Assembly: GCA_003140705.1 (NCBI GenBank)
Contig: PLKU01000113.1
Location: 7,326 to 12,330, forward strand
Length of the DNA: 5,005 bases
From: Acidobacteriaceae bacterium
GTDB taxonomy: Bacteria > Acidobacteriota > Terriglobia > Terriglobales > Acidobacteriaceae
Reading direction: 5' to 3'
Position numbers and translations under genes: made by a program. The notes under the pieces were generated by a model. The model saw nothing but the letters and a program-made list of their open reading frames with translations. It made no database searches and had not been told where the DNA came from. Numbering within the stretch: position 1 is the stretch's first letter; each line of letters begins with the position of its first letter. Shown piece after piece: positions 1-4,759 of the stretch.

Positions 1-738
1 CGATTATCTGTACGCTAGCCGGAGGTCCCGCGGCAACTGCGAGCACCGTGAATCCCTGAGCACGGCCTTCTGCTGCGTGCTCACCACGTGCGCGGTGCGA
101 ACGAGTTCCGCGGTGCGGCCAAACTTGGTGCGTGCGCCTGTGGCTGTGACCTCGCCGGCTGCCTCACCTCGCCGGACAAGAGCTCCGGCATACGTGTTTG
201 CACCCGGACCGGCTTCAATGTGCAGGGATTCGCCGGTGAGCATCGACTGATCGAGCTCGACGGATCCACCGGTCAGGTGCACATCGGCAGCCACCACTGC
301 GCCCAGCGAAAGTTTCACCAGGTCGCCGCGTACCAACTCCGCCGCCGGCACAGTTTTCCATTCGCCATCGCGCTGGACTGACGCGTTGAGCGCGAGACGC
401 GATTTAAGTGCTGCCAGAGTAGCCTGGGCCCGACTCTCCTGGAAGTAGGCGAGTGCCGCGTTGAATACCAGTAGGGAAGCAATCACGGCAGCTTCGTAAA
501 ACTTATGCAGCACGATCTCAAGCACAACTGATGCTTCGAGCAGCCACGGAACAGGCGCCCAGAATTTCGCCATTGCGTTGCGTACCGGATGAAACGAGGT
601 GTCTGGCATTCTGTTGGGGCCGTCCTTTTGAAGACGAGCCCGCGCCTCATCGCTCGTGAGGCCGATTGGGCCGATGTTTGGATCGGTCTTTGCGTCTTGG
701 CCGGAGGATTCGGGGGAGACAACAGCAGTCGCACTCAA
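1..738 (-). pseudogene. Plasma-membrane-type H+-translocating P-type ATPase, internally deleted and frameshifted; continues beyond the window
   Basis: The intact enzyme would pump cations, probably protons, out across the inner membrane using ATP. The open frame runs 244 codons from a TTG at 738. It shows the N-terminal cation-ATPase region (about 25-60, 'GLTSDEARARL', 'GPNRMPDTS'), two membrane helices (about 61-78 and 82-99) and the actuator domain with the TGES loop at 168-171, followed by 'GALVRRGEA', 'TGARTKFGRTAELV' and 'STQQKAVL'. At about residue 227 (nucleotides 58-60) the family sequence stops. The frame then reads unrelated residues to a TAA at 4-6. In another frame, positions 58 to 2 encode 'QGFTVLAVAAGPPASVQII', which matches the nucleotide-binding-domain text normally found far downstream. 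Helices 3-4, the DKTGT phosphorylation site and most of the N domain are therefore missing, roughly 200-250 residues by family layout. The loop reads 'TGESLHIEAG' where 'TGESVPIEAG' is usual. The TTG start has only a weak upstream site (AGGCGG). Family assignment is firm; an assembly artefact is the main alternative to a true deletion. Confidence 0.88.
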
Positions 739-789
739 GATTTGCCGCCTGTACCGCAGCTCTTGCTACCACCACTCCATCGAGCGTAC

Positions 790-809
790 TAAGTGCAAGG
801 CGGCACTTA
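790..809. repeat. Small perfect inverted repeat in the gap between two minus-strand genes
   Basis: TAAGTGC (790-796) and GCACTTA (803-809) form a 7-bp perfect stem around a 6-nt loop. It sits in the 184-bp gap between the small His-rich gene, which ends at 923, and the ATPase start at 738. There is no T-run on either side, so it is not a clear intrinsic terminator. Otherwise this gap shows nothing recognisable. Confidence 0.3.
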
Positions 810-922
810 CGGCCAGGGGAGTGAAGTCAACCTCCAGTATCGAAGTTGGGAATGACGTTGTGGGCAGCATCATGGAAGTGGTGGCTCAAGGGGAAGTCCT
901 GGGCGGATGACACGCACCGCTT

Positions 923-1144
923 CTACTTCTCGCCTTTCCCTTTCTCTACTGTGGTAGACACAGCCGCTGCCTTATCGAGTTGCTCGGTGTGCTTCAGAGC
1001 TTTCCGAGAGAGTTCGTAAGCCTGCTTGCTGAGTTCGTGATCGGTTCGATGATCTGCTTCGCCGTGGGCGACAGCTGCAACATCGTGGGCGTGGGATGGC
1101 AGATTGTGAAGCTCTGCGGCTTGATCGTGCGAACTCTGAGGCAT
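923..1144 (-). CDS. Small His-rich soluble hypothetical protein
   Basis: A 73-residue protein with no signal peptide, no membrane segment and no cysteine. It contains eight histidines (residues 6, 13, 18, 20, 27, 32, 36, 52), many in 'HDQAAELHNL', 'SHAHDVAAVAHGEADH' and 'HELSKQAYELSRKALKH', followed by a Lys/Glu-rich tail. The composition suggests a helical, charged protein. It resembles short Ala/His-rich conserved hypothetical proteins of Acidobacteriota and Proteobacteria, which lack an assigned function. The ATG at 1144 is well supported: AAGGAG (1151-1156) lies six bases upstream. It is 90 bp downstream of the Tic20-like gene on the same strand and may share its transcript. Metal binding through the histidines is possible but only inferred. 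It is a real gene with fair confidence because of the strong ribosome site and coherent composition. Confidence 0.7.
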   Translation of the reverse strand: MPQSSHDQAAELHNLPSHAHDVAAVAHGEADHRTDHELSKQAYELSRKALKHTEQLDKAAAVSTTVEKGKGEK

Positions 1145-1150
1145 GGTGTT

Positions 1151-1156
1151 CTCCTT
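1151..1156 (-). promoter_or_regulatory. Strong ribosome binding site of the His-rich protein gene
   Basis: The minus strand reads AAGGAG with a 6-nt spacer (AACACC) to the ATG at 1144. It is the main support that this short frame is translated. Confidence 0.7.
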
Positions 1157-1234
1157 CAGGCGTTATTCGTTAGCTTTACGGGCTTCCTGGAGAGCGAGCA
1201 AGTATTGGTTTGGAGAAGTGCATCTGCACGGCAA

Positions 1235-1591
1235 TTACCGATTCGCCTGCGCCTCAGCCAGGTTGCCAATGACGGGCAGCTTGATGCTCTTGCCGCCAAA
1301 GGCGCTGATGAACACGATGAGCCAGACAACGAAGATGGCGAGGCCCACCAATTGCAATACCGTCAACGTCAGGAAAACGGCAGACGGGATCAGGTGCTGT
1401 ACAACTCCGACGAGAATGTCAACTACCGCCCAGGCGACAAAAAAGAAGATCGACTGCCACGCTTGGAAGCGCACAAAGGGGCTTCTCTTGAAGGGTTCAA
1501 TGATGAGGAAGACAATTGCCGGGATGATCGTGATGTAGGCAATGCCACCTGCAGCATTGTCAGAGAGACCAGAGGGATTCGAATCAGACAT
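1235..1591 (-). CDS. Tic20-like / DUF4870-type small integral membrane protein
   Basis: A 118-residue inner-membrane protein. After a short polar N terminus (1-12) come hydrophobic segments at about 14-31 ('GGIAYITIIPAIVFLII'), 47-66 ('SIFFFVAWAVVDILVGVV') and 72-97 ('VFLTLTVLQLVGLAIFVVWLIVFISAF'). The family signature is visible: 'GLSDNAAGGIAYI' at the start, 'RSPFVRFQAWQS' between the first two helices, and the C-terminal 'KSIKLPVIGNLAEAQA'. The family resembles the chloroplast import component Tic20, but the bacterial members have no proven role; they are often found near stress genes. The ATG at 1591 is preceded by AAGGAG (1597-1602) with a 5-nt spacer. The length is normal for the family, so it looks complete. 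It is probably the first gene of a minus-strand unit with the His-rich gene 90 bp downstream. Confidence 0.88.
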   Translation of the reverse strand: MSDSNPSGLSDNAAGGIAYITIIPAIVFLIIEPFKRSPFVRFQAWQSIFFFVAWAVVDILVGVVQHLIPSAVFLTLTVLQLVGLAIFVVWLIVFISAFGGKSIKLPVIGNLAEAQANR

Positions 1592-1596
1592 AATGA

Positions 1597-1602
1597 CTCC
1601 TT
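1597..1602 (-). promoter_or_regulatory. Ribosome binding site of the Tic20-like gene
   Basis: The minus strand reads AAAGGAG followed by TCATT and the ATG at 1591. The site fixes this start over alternatives. Confidence 0.75.
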
Positions 1603-1781
1603 TAGACGTGGCTGTTGCAACGAAAATCGACCGCAGTTGGAATGCTGTTATGGTACCGATTAGATTGTGGCCGTATTGCAGAGAATTTAGCCGGTCAAAA
1701 CTGCTCAGGTAATTGAGAGTCGCAAATGTGGATCGCTATCGCGCAGGTATTCCTCCTGCATGTTCAATGGCCTGGCAGTAT

Positions 1782-1795
1782 TTTTCGATCGAAAA
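1782..1795. repeat. Perfect 14-bp AT-flanked palindrome TTTTCGATCGAAAA
   Basis: The sequence TTTTCGATCGAAAA is its own reverse complement. It lies about 190 bp upstream of the Tic20-like start on one side and about 230 bp upstream of the plus-strand leader ORF on the other. The form suits a dimeric regulator's operator, but no regulator is known for it and a chance origin is possible. Confidence 0.4.
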
Positions 1796-1913
1796 GAGGC
1801 GTTTCTCGATTTTGCCTTATGGCCTGCCCGATGCCCTGTGCCGACTTAAATGTACGTGTTCGGCTGGTCTGAGAGGTCCAGACGTTCTCATCAACTGCTT
1901 GATAAGAGAGGAA

Positions 1914-1985
1914 GGAACCTGTACGGTCCAGGGTTCCAACTTACAGGTTGTCCTGTTTACGCCAAGTGACCCAGGCCAGGACGAC
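1914..1985 (+). promoter_or_regulatory. Cluster of three overlapping, mutually exclusive inverted repeats
   Basis: Three stems can be drawn. GGAACC (1914-1919) pairs with GGTTCC (1932-1937). AACCTGTA (1916-1923) pairs perfectly with TACAGGTT (1942-1949). GTTGTCCTG (1947-1955) pairs with CAGGACGAC (1977-1985), with one G·U if RNA. The first and second share their left arm, and the second and third share bases 1947-1949, so not all can form at once. The layout resembles a switchable leader RNA. It ends 42 nt before a possible leader ORF and about 140 nt before the response regulator. There is no T-tract, so a terminator hairpin is not evident. An operator with arms AACCTGTA/TACAGGTT is an alternative reading. 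Each stem alone could arise by chance in a stretch this long. Confidence 0.35.
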
Positions 1986-2027
1986 GAAATCATACTCAAT
2001 ACTGGGCGGGTCGTGGGGAGCAGGTAA

Positions 2028-2105
2028 ATGAGCAAGACTGAACAGCATCTTGACCAGCAGTGGTGGATACTTAGCACATGGTCTCAAATCGGCACTCACG
2101 AATAG
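2028..2105 (+). CDS. Possible 25-residue leader peptide upstream of the response regulator
   Basis: An ATG at 2028 opens a 25-codon frame that ends with TAG at 2103-2105. GGGGAG at 2015-2020 lies seven bases upstream, the best ribosome-site match in front of the response regulator. The peptide starts 'MSKTEQHLDQQWW' and has three tryptophans (residues 12, 13 and 18). It ends 22 nt before the chosen GTG of the response regulator, so translational coupling is conceivable. No homolog is recognised and a chance frame is possible. Confidence 0.25.
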   Translation: MSKTEQHLDQQWWILSTWSQIGTHE

Positions 2106-2127
2106 GAAACCATCCAACGATCCGCGT

Positions 2128-2649
2128 GTGAAGCTCCTCATTGTTGAAGATGACGTCTTGATTCGAAAAGCTCTGCCACCGCTGTTTTCTGAACTTCGAT
2201 ATTCTGTGCGGTCTGTGACGGACGGCTTTTCGGCGCTGTCTGAGCTCCGACACGAGTTCCCCGACATCCTGCTTTCTGACCTCAACATGTCAGGTATGTC
2301 AGGCGTTGAATTTCTATTGGTGGTGCGTCGCCTGTTTCCATCGGTTCGAGTGATCGCGATGAGCGGTGCGTTGTTCGACAATTGTGTGCCGCCCAGGGTC
2401 GCTGCCGATGCGTTCTTTCAAAAAGGCGCAGACACGGCTCACTTGATCAAGTTCGTGGACGCCATGACCAACCCAGGGCGCTTGGCCAAGCGGCTGAGCA
2501 TGGAGGACCTATTTGGATTTCCAATGTTCGAGGCAATCCCTTCTCACTCCGGCGCCGGGAGATTGACGAATTGTGCCGGTCAGACTAATGACCAATTCCT
2601 GGTGTCACAAGAAATCAAACAGTTGGAATACTCCCAGATCCAGGAGTAA
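2128..2649 (+). CDS. Single-domain response regulator (receiver domain, CheY-like)
   Basis: A 173-residue cytoplasmic phosphorelay protein read from a GTG, so that it begins with the usual first strand '(M)KLLIVEDD'. The receiver domain spans about residues 2-115 and keeps all active-site positions: acidic pair E7/D8, phospho-acceptor D51 in 'LLSDLNMSGMSG', S79 in 'VIAMSG' and K99 in 'FFQKGAD'. It should therefore be phosphorylated by a histidine kinase, none of which is encoded in this window. The usual proline after the phospho-site ('MPG') is serine ('MSG'). The tail (about 116-173, 'GRLAKRLSMEDLFGFP...') contains no recognisable DNA-binding or enzymatic output domain. The start is uncertain: the same frame opens at a TTG at 2050 (26 more residues, no good ribosome site). 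For the GTG, the nearest AGGAA is about 18 nt away, which is unusually far. The zinc-ribbon gene follows 25 bp downstream. Confidence 0.85.
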   Translation: MKLLIVEDDVLIRKALPPLFSELRYSVRSVTDGFSALSELRHEFPDILLSDLNMSGMSGVEFLLVVRRLFPSVRVIAMSGALFDNCVPPRVAADAFFQKGADTAHLIKFVDAMTNPGRLAKRLSMEDLFGFPMFEAIPSHSGAGRLTNCAGQTNDQFLVSQEIKQLEYSQIQE

Positions 2650-2674
2650 CTAGGACAGAGGAGATCAGCCCTTC

Positions 2675-2881
2675 ATGAATTGCCCACTTTGCGGCCGGTC
2701 CCGCATCAGAACTTCGCGGCTCTGCTGGTCCGATTGCCCAGAGCTGCTTATCGGGCTGTTCCCCATGCGGTGCAGGGATTGTTTATGCCGGTTTTTCAAA
2801 TGGCTGCCGCAAGTGCTTATTTCCAAGTGGATTGATGATTTAGTTGGCTGGATCAGTGCTGCATTGCACAATACCAAGTAG
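2675..2881 (+). CDS. Small zinc-ribbon protein
   Basis: A 68-residue protein with two CxxC knuckles: C3-x2-C6 ('MNCPLCGRSRIR') and C33-x2-C36 ('PMRCRDCLCRFFKW'). Together they would bind one zinc ion. Extra cysteines occur at 17, 21 and 38. The C-terminal part (about 48-65, 'LISKWIDDLVGWISAAL') is amphipathic to hydrophobic and might touch the membrane, but is not a clear transmembrane helix. Similar short 'CPxCG...FRCRDCxxRF' proteins are common in Acidobacteriota and have no assigned function. The ATG at 2675 follows AGAGGAG (2658-2664) with an 11-nt spacer. It starts 25 bp after the response regulator stop, so co-transcription is likely. I see no clear terminator directly behind it. Confidence 0.65.
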   Translation: MNCPLCGRSRIRTSRLCWSDCPELLIGLFPMRCRDCLCRFFKWLPQVLISKWIDDLVGWISAALHNTK

Positions 2882-3145
2882 GCTTGGAGCACCCTTCGCA
2901 GGTCTTAAACCACAATTCAGAGTAAAGGCAACCCGGTGTCCAAGAGCTCATGGAGCGATCATTTCCACTTTGCAAGCCTGAGGGTTGTCGGATTCTTAAT
3001 TCGAAAAAGGGCGACGCGTCCATGTTTGAGCAGACCTCGTTTCTCAGACCACGCAAACATGATCCTATTTCGCTGAAAAAGCGATCGGACGCAACAGCTT
3101 GCCCAAAGAGTTAGTGAAGATGAAAGAACATTGGTGCAAAATCGC

Positions 3146-3167
3146 GGAGCCCGAGATGGAGGGCTCC
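3146..3167 (+). terminator. Possible terminator-like hairpin
   Basis: GGAGCCC (3146-3152) and GGGCTCC (3161-3167) form a perfect GC-rich 7-bp stem with an 8-nt loop, followed by CGTTTG. The T-tract is too short for a classic intrinsic terminator. It is about 265 bp after the zinc-ribbon gene and is the first GC-rich hairpin downstream of it, so it might end that transcript. It also lies inside the weak frame from 3120. Confidence 0.3.
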
Positions 3168-3553
3168 CGTTTGAAAAGCCTACTTAATAGCGAACCGATT
3201 CAGATGGATGACCCGCAGTGTCAAAGCATATTTGTGACCTGGTGATTGACACGTCAGATGTGTGTCCGGTTAGTGCGATTCAATTCAAGCGAGAGGGGTC
3301 TCATCGACCGGAGGACAGAGGGGTGGTTCAACGCTGAATCTTCACTCCAGGAGCCTCGGCCCCCGGCTGTCTTGAAAGACTTTGCGCGAGTGAGCAAAAC
3401 TGCGCAGTACGGCGGGCGGGTGCACCCGTAGCCTTCAACCAAAGAGGCATCTTCGATCACCTCCACGCAGTAACTACTTTGCTACAGTCCTCCCAAACCT
3501 CCGCGCAATTCTTGATACCCCCGCAGCTTTGCCCCTCCAGAATGCCTCTTGGC

Positions 3554-3577
3554 TGGGTTCGCCGGAATGCGAACCCA
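3554..3577. terminator. Strong hairpin downstream of the DedA-family gene
   Basis: TGGGTTCGC (3554-3562) and GCGAACCCA (3569-3577) form a perfect 9-bp stem with a 6-nt loop (CGGAAT). It begins 44 nt after the stop of the minus-strand DedA gene, the right place for a 3'-end hairpin of that transcript. The T-rich flank (TTTCTCT) is on the plus-strand side, so intrinsic termination would fit the opposite direction better. For the minus transcript it may instead protect the RNA end. Confidence 0.45.
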
Positions 3578-3621
3578 TTTCTCTAAGTGCCAGCTCCAGT
3601 GGATAAAGCGAACTTCCGAAT

Positions 3622-4326
3622 TCAGCCGGCACGAGCCGCCGATGCCAGAAGAGCGAGTCTTTCGGCAGCATCGGTTTTGCGCAAACCGCGAACCTTCCAT
3701 ATTCCGAAACATCCGCCGCCGAACAGCAGGGCCACGAACACGCACAGCAGAGGAAGTGACCATCTCTGAAGACTCACGGAAAACAGCCGGACGACTTTGC
3801 GTCCGTAGGCCACGCCCAGCCATGCGATGAAGCAGTAGCGCAGGCTGCGAGCTGCGCCGAAGACGGCCAGAAATCGCCTGCGCGAGACGCCCAGCGCACC
3901 CGAGGCAAGCGCAAACGGCAAGAGCGGAATCGGCGGGGGAAGCAAAGCAGGAACAAAGACCGCGAGGATTCGGTGACGCTCCACCCATCCAACCACTCGT
4001 CCAAGAAAACGCCGGGGCACATAGCGCCGCAGCGCCGCTTCGCCACCCCGACGGCCGATTTGCCAGGTTGTGTACCCGCCCAGAATGCTGCCCACGATGG
4101 CACAAGGGGCCAACAGCCACGGATCTCCGCTATGCGCCACCAGCCACAGCAGCAACAGGTCGGTGCTGCCAGGAAGGGGAAGAGGAATGACCGAGGAATC
4201 GACCACCGCAACAAAGAAAAGCCCCATTAGCCCCAGGTGCGTGAGCCAGCGTGGCATAAGGGAGAGACGCATGCCCAGCGTGTGGAAATGCAGGGGACGC
4301 AGCGGAGGAATGGGGTTGAAGGCCAT
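3622..4326 (-). CDS. DedA/VTT (SNARE-associated) family membrane protein
   Basis: A 234-residue inner-membrane protein. DedA/VTT proteins are thought to move or flip lipids such as undecaprenyl phosphate and to support envelope and pH homeostasis; the substrate here is not evident. The family core is clear: 'DSSVIPLPLPGSTDLLLLWL' (43-62), 'GSILGGYTTWQIGRRGG' (79-95), the conserved proline segment 'PALLPPPIPLLPFALASGALGV' (126-147), then 'GAARSLRYCFIAWLGVAYGRK' (157-177) with the family's R-x-x-R-Y. A final hydrophobic helix lies at about 190-210, followed by a basic tail. I start at the ATG at 4326, preceded by AAGGAG (4330-4335) though with only a 3-nt spacer. The frame is also open to a TTG at 4359, and an ATG at 4272 is a later option. 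It begins 71 bp after the single-span membrane protein gene and is probably co-transcribed with it. Confidence 0.9.
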   Translation of the reverse strand: MAFNPIPPLRPLHFHTLGMRLSLMPRWLTHLGLMGLFFVAVVDSSVIPLPLPGSTDLLLLWLVAHSGDPWLLAPCAIVGSILGGYTTWQIGRRGGEAALRRYVPRRFLGRVVGWVERHRILAVFVPALLPPPIPLLPFALASGALGVSRRRFLAVFGAARSLRYCFIAWLGVAYGRKVVRLFSVSLQRWSLPLLCVFVALLFGGGCFGIWKVRGLRKTDAAERLALLASAARAG

Positions 4327-4397
4327 CCACTCCTTAAGAGTAAGCGGCCCCAGGGTCAATTTGGTTCACCATTCCGCCGCGTTGCCATAATGATTCC

Positions 4398-4649
4398 TCA
4401 CCTCCGCTCGTTGGCTGCTGGATCACGGAGACGGAAAGGGGAAAAGCGGGCGTGACCATCGGCCAGCCAGTCTTCAGTTTCGCTGAATGCGCTTTGCTGC
4501 AGAAGGTCGCGGTCGTACTCGGGACCGAAATAATCGCGGAAAGGAGCCGGTTTTCCCCTGCGACCATCAAGGAAGGCGCTGACACCAATGACAATGGCAA
4601 GGATGACGAGGAAGGCGCCAATTAGCATGGCATTCGTGAGATGGAACAT
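4398..4649 (-). CDS. Small single-span membrane protein with FGPEYDR motif
   Basis: An 83-residue protein with one N-terminal membrane helix (about 6-27, 'NAMLIGAFLVILAIVIGVSAFL'), a positive patch ('DGRRGKP') and a polar tail facing the cytoplasm. The tail carries 'FRDYFGPEYDRDLLQQSAFSETEDW' (37-61) and ends '...FRLRDPAANERR'. The 'FGPEYDR' box just after a membrane helix recalls a family of short conserved hypothetical proteins of soil bacteria without known function; the rest of the tail I do not recognise. The start is chosen at the ATG at 4649 because AAAGGAG (core 4656-4661) stands six bases upstream. An upstream start at 4760 would add 37 residues of poor character and is rejected. It lies head-to-head with the Crp/Fnr remnant and 71 bp before the DedA gene, with which it likely shares a transcript. 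Confidence 0.75.
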   Translation of the reverse strand: MFHLTNAMLIGAFLVILAIVIGVSAFLDGRRGKPAPFRDYFGPEYDRDLLQQSAFSETEDWLADGHARFSPFRLRDPAANERR

Positions 4650-4655
4650 CGCGTT

Positions 4656-4661
4656 CTCCTT
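4656..4661 (-). promoter_or_regulatory. Ribosome binding site that fixes the start of the FGPEYDR protein
   Basis: The minus strand reads AAAGGAGAACGCG before the ATG at 4649. This excludes the longer frame opening at 4760. Confidence 0.7.
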
Positions 4662-4759
4662 TGCACTGGAACTCCGCATCAGTCGGAAGGAGCATTGCCG
4701 CGGCAGAAGCGAACTTACCGACAGTGTGAAGTGGTCTGGCTCAGAAATGCTGTTCAACA

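Larger units (their letters stand above)
1592..2027. other. 436-bp intergenic region between divergent genes
   Basis: This stretch separates the minus-strand Tic20-like gene from the plus-strand response-regulator unit and should hold both promoters. A TCTAAT hexamer (-10-like, 5 of 6 matches) occurs on the minus strand at 1660-1665, but I see no fitting -35, so I do not call a promoter. Reading frames here have irregular composition and no recognisable domain. The notable contents are a 14-bp palindrome (1782-1795) and a cluster of overlapping inverted repeats (1914-1985), listed separately. Confidence 0.6.
2882..3621. other. 740-bp stretch without a convincing gene
   Basis: No reading frame here shows a recognisable family, a good ribosome site and consistent coding character together. 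Weak candidates on the plus strand are a 54-codon frame from ATG 2950 (stop at 3112-3114) and a 41-codon frame from ATG 3120 (stop at 3243-3245). The visible structure is a hairpin at 3146-3167, a 12-bp palindrome CGGGTGCACCCG at 3417-3428, and a strong hairpin at 3554-3577 behind the DedA gene. A TTGACA at 3246-3251 lacks a proper -10 and has no gene behind it. The stretch may contain decayed genes. Confidence 0.55.

Noticed and set aside
1220..1231. Palindrome GTGCATCTGCAC between the two left-hand minus-strand genes
   Set aside because: It is a 5-bp stem with a 2-nt loop, cannot form a stable hairpin, and has no T-run.
1145..1234. In-frame continuation after the Tic20-like stop ending '...LLALQEARKANE'
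   Set aside because: The Tic20-like protein already ends with its usual 'KLPVIGNLAEAQA' terminus, so this continuation is likely chance or a trivial remnant with no start.
980..1663. 227-codon plus-strand frame
   Set aside because: It runs antisense across two well-supported minus-strand genes with strong ribosome sites, and its product has no recognisable domain.
1713..2027. 104-codon plus-strand frame in the intergenic region
   Set aside because: No domain, odd composition (many Cys and Arg), no convincing ribosome site, and it covers the inverted-repeat cluster.
3246..3275. TTGACA at 3246-3251 as a promoter
   Set aside because: At 16-18 bp spacing there is no good -10 (GTTAGT at best), and no plus-strand gene follows for about 1.5 kb.
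3482..4230. Several long frames on both strands overlapping the DedA gene
   Set aside because: They are arginine-, serine- and proline-rich shadows of a GC-rich coding region, while the DedA frame itself has clear family motifs and membrane helices.
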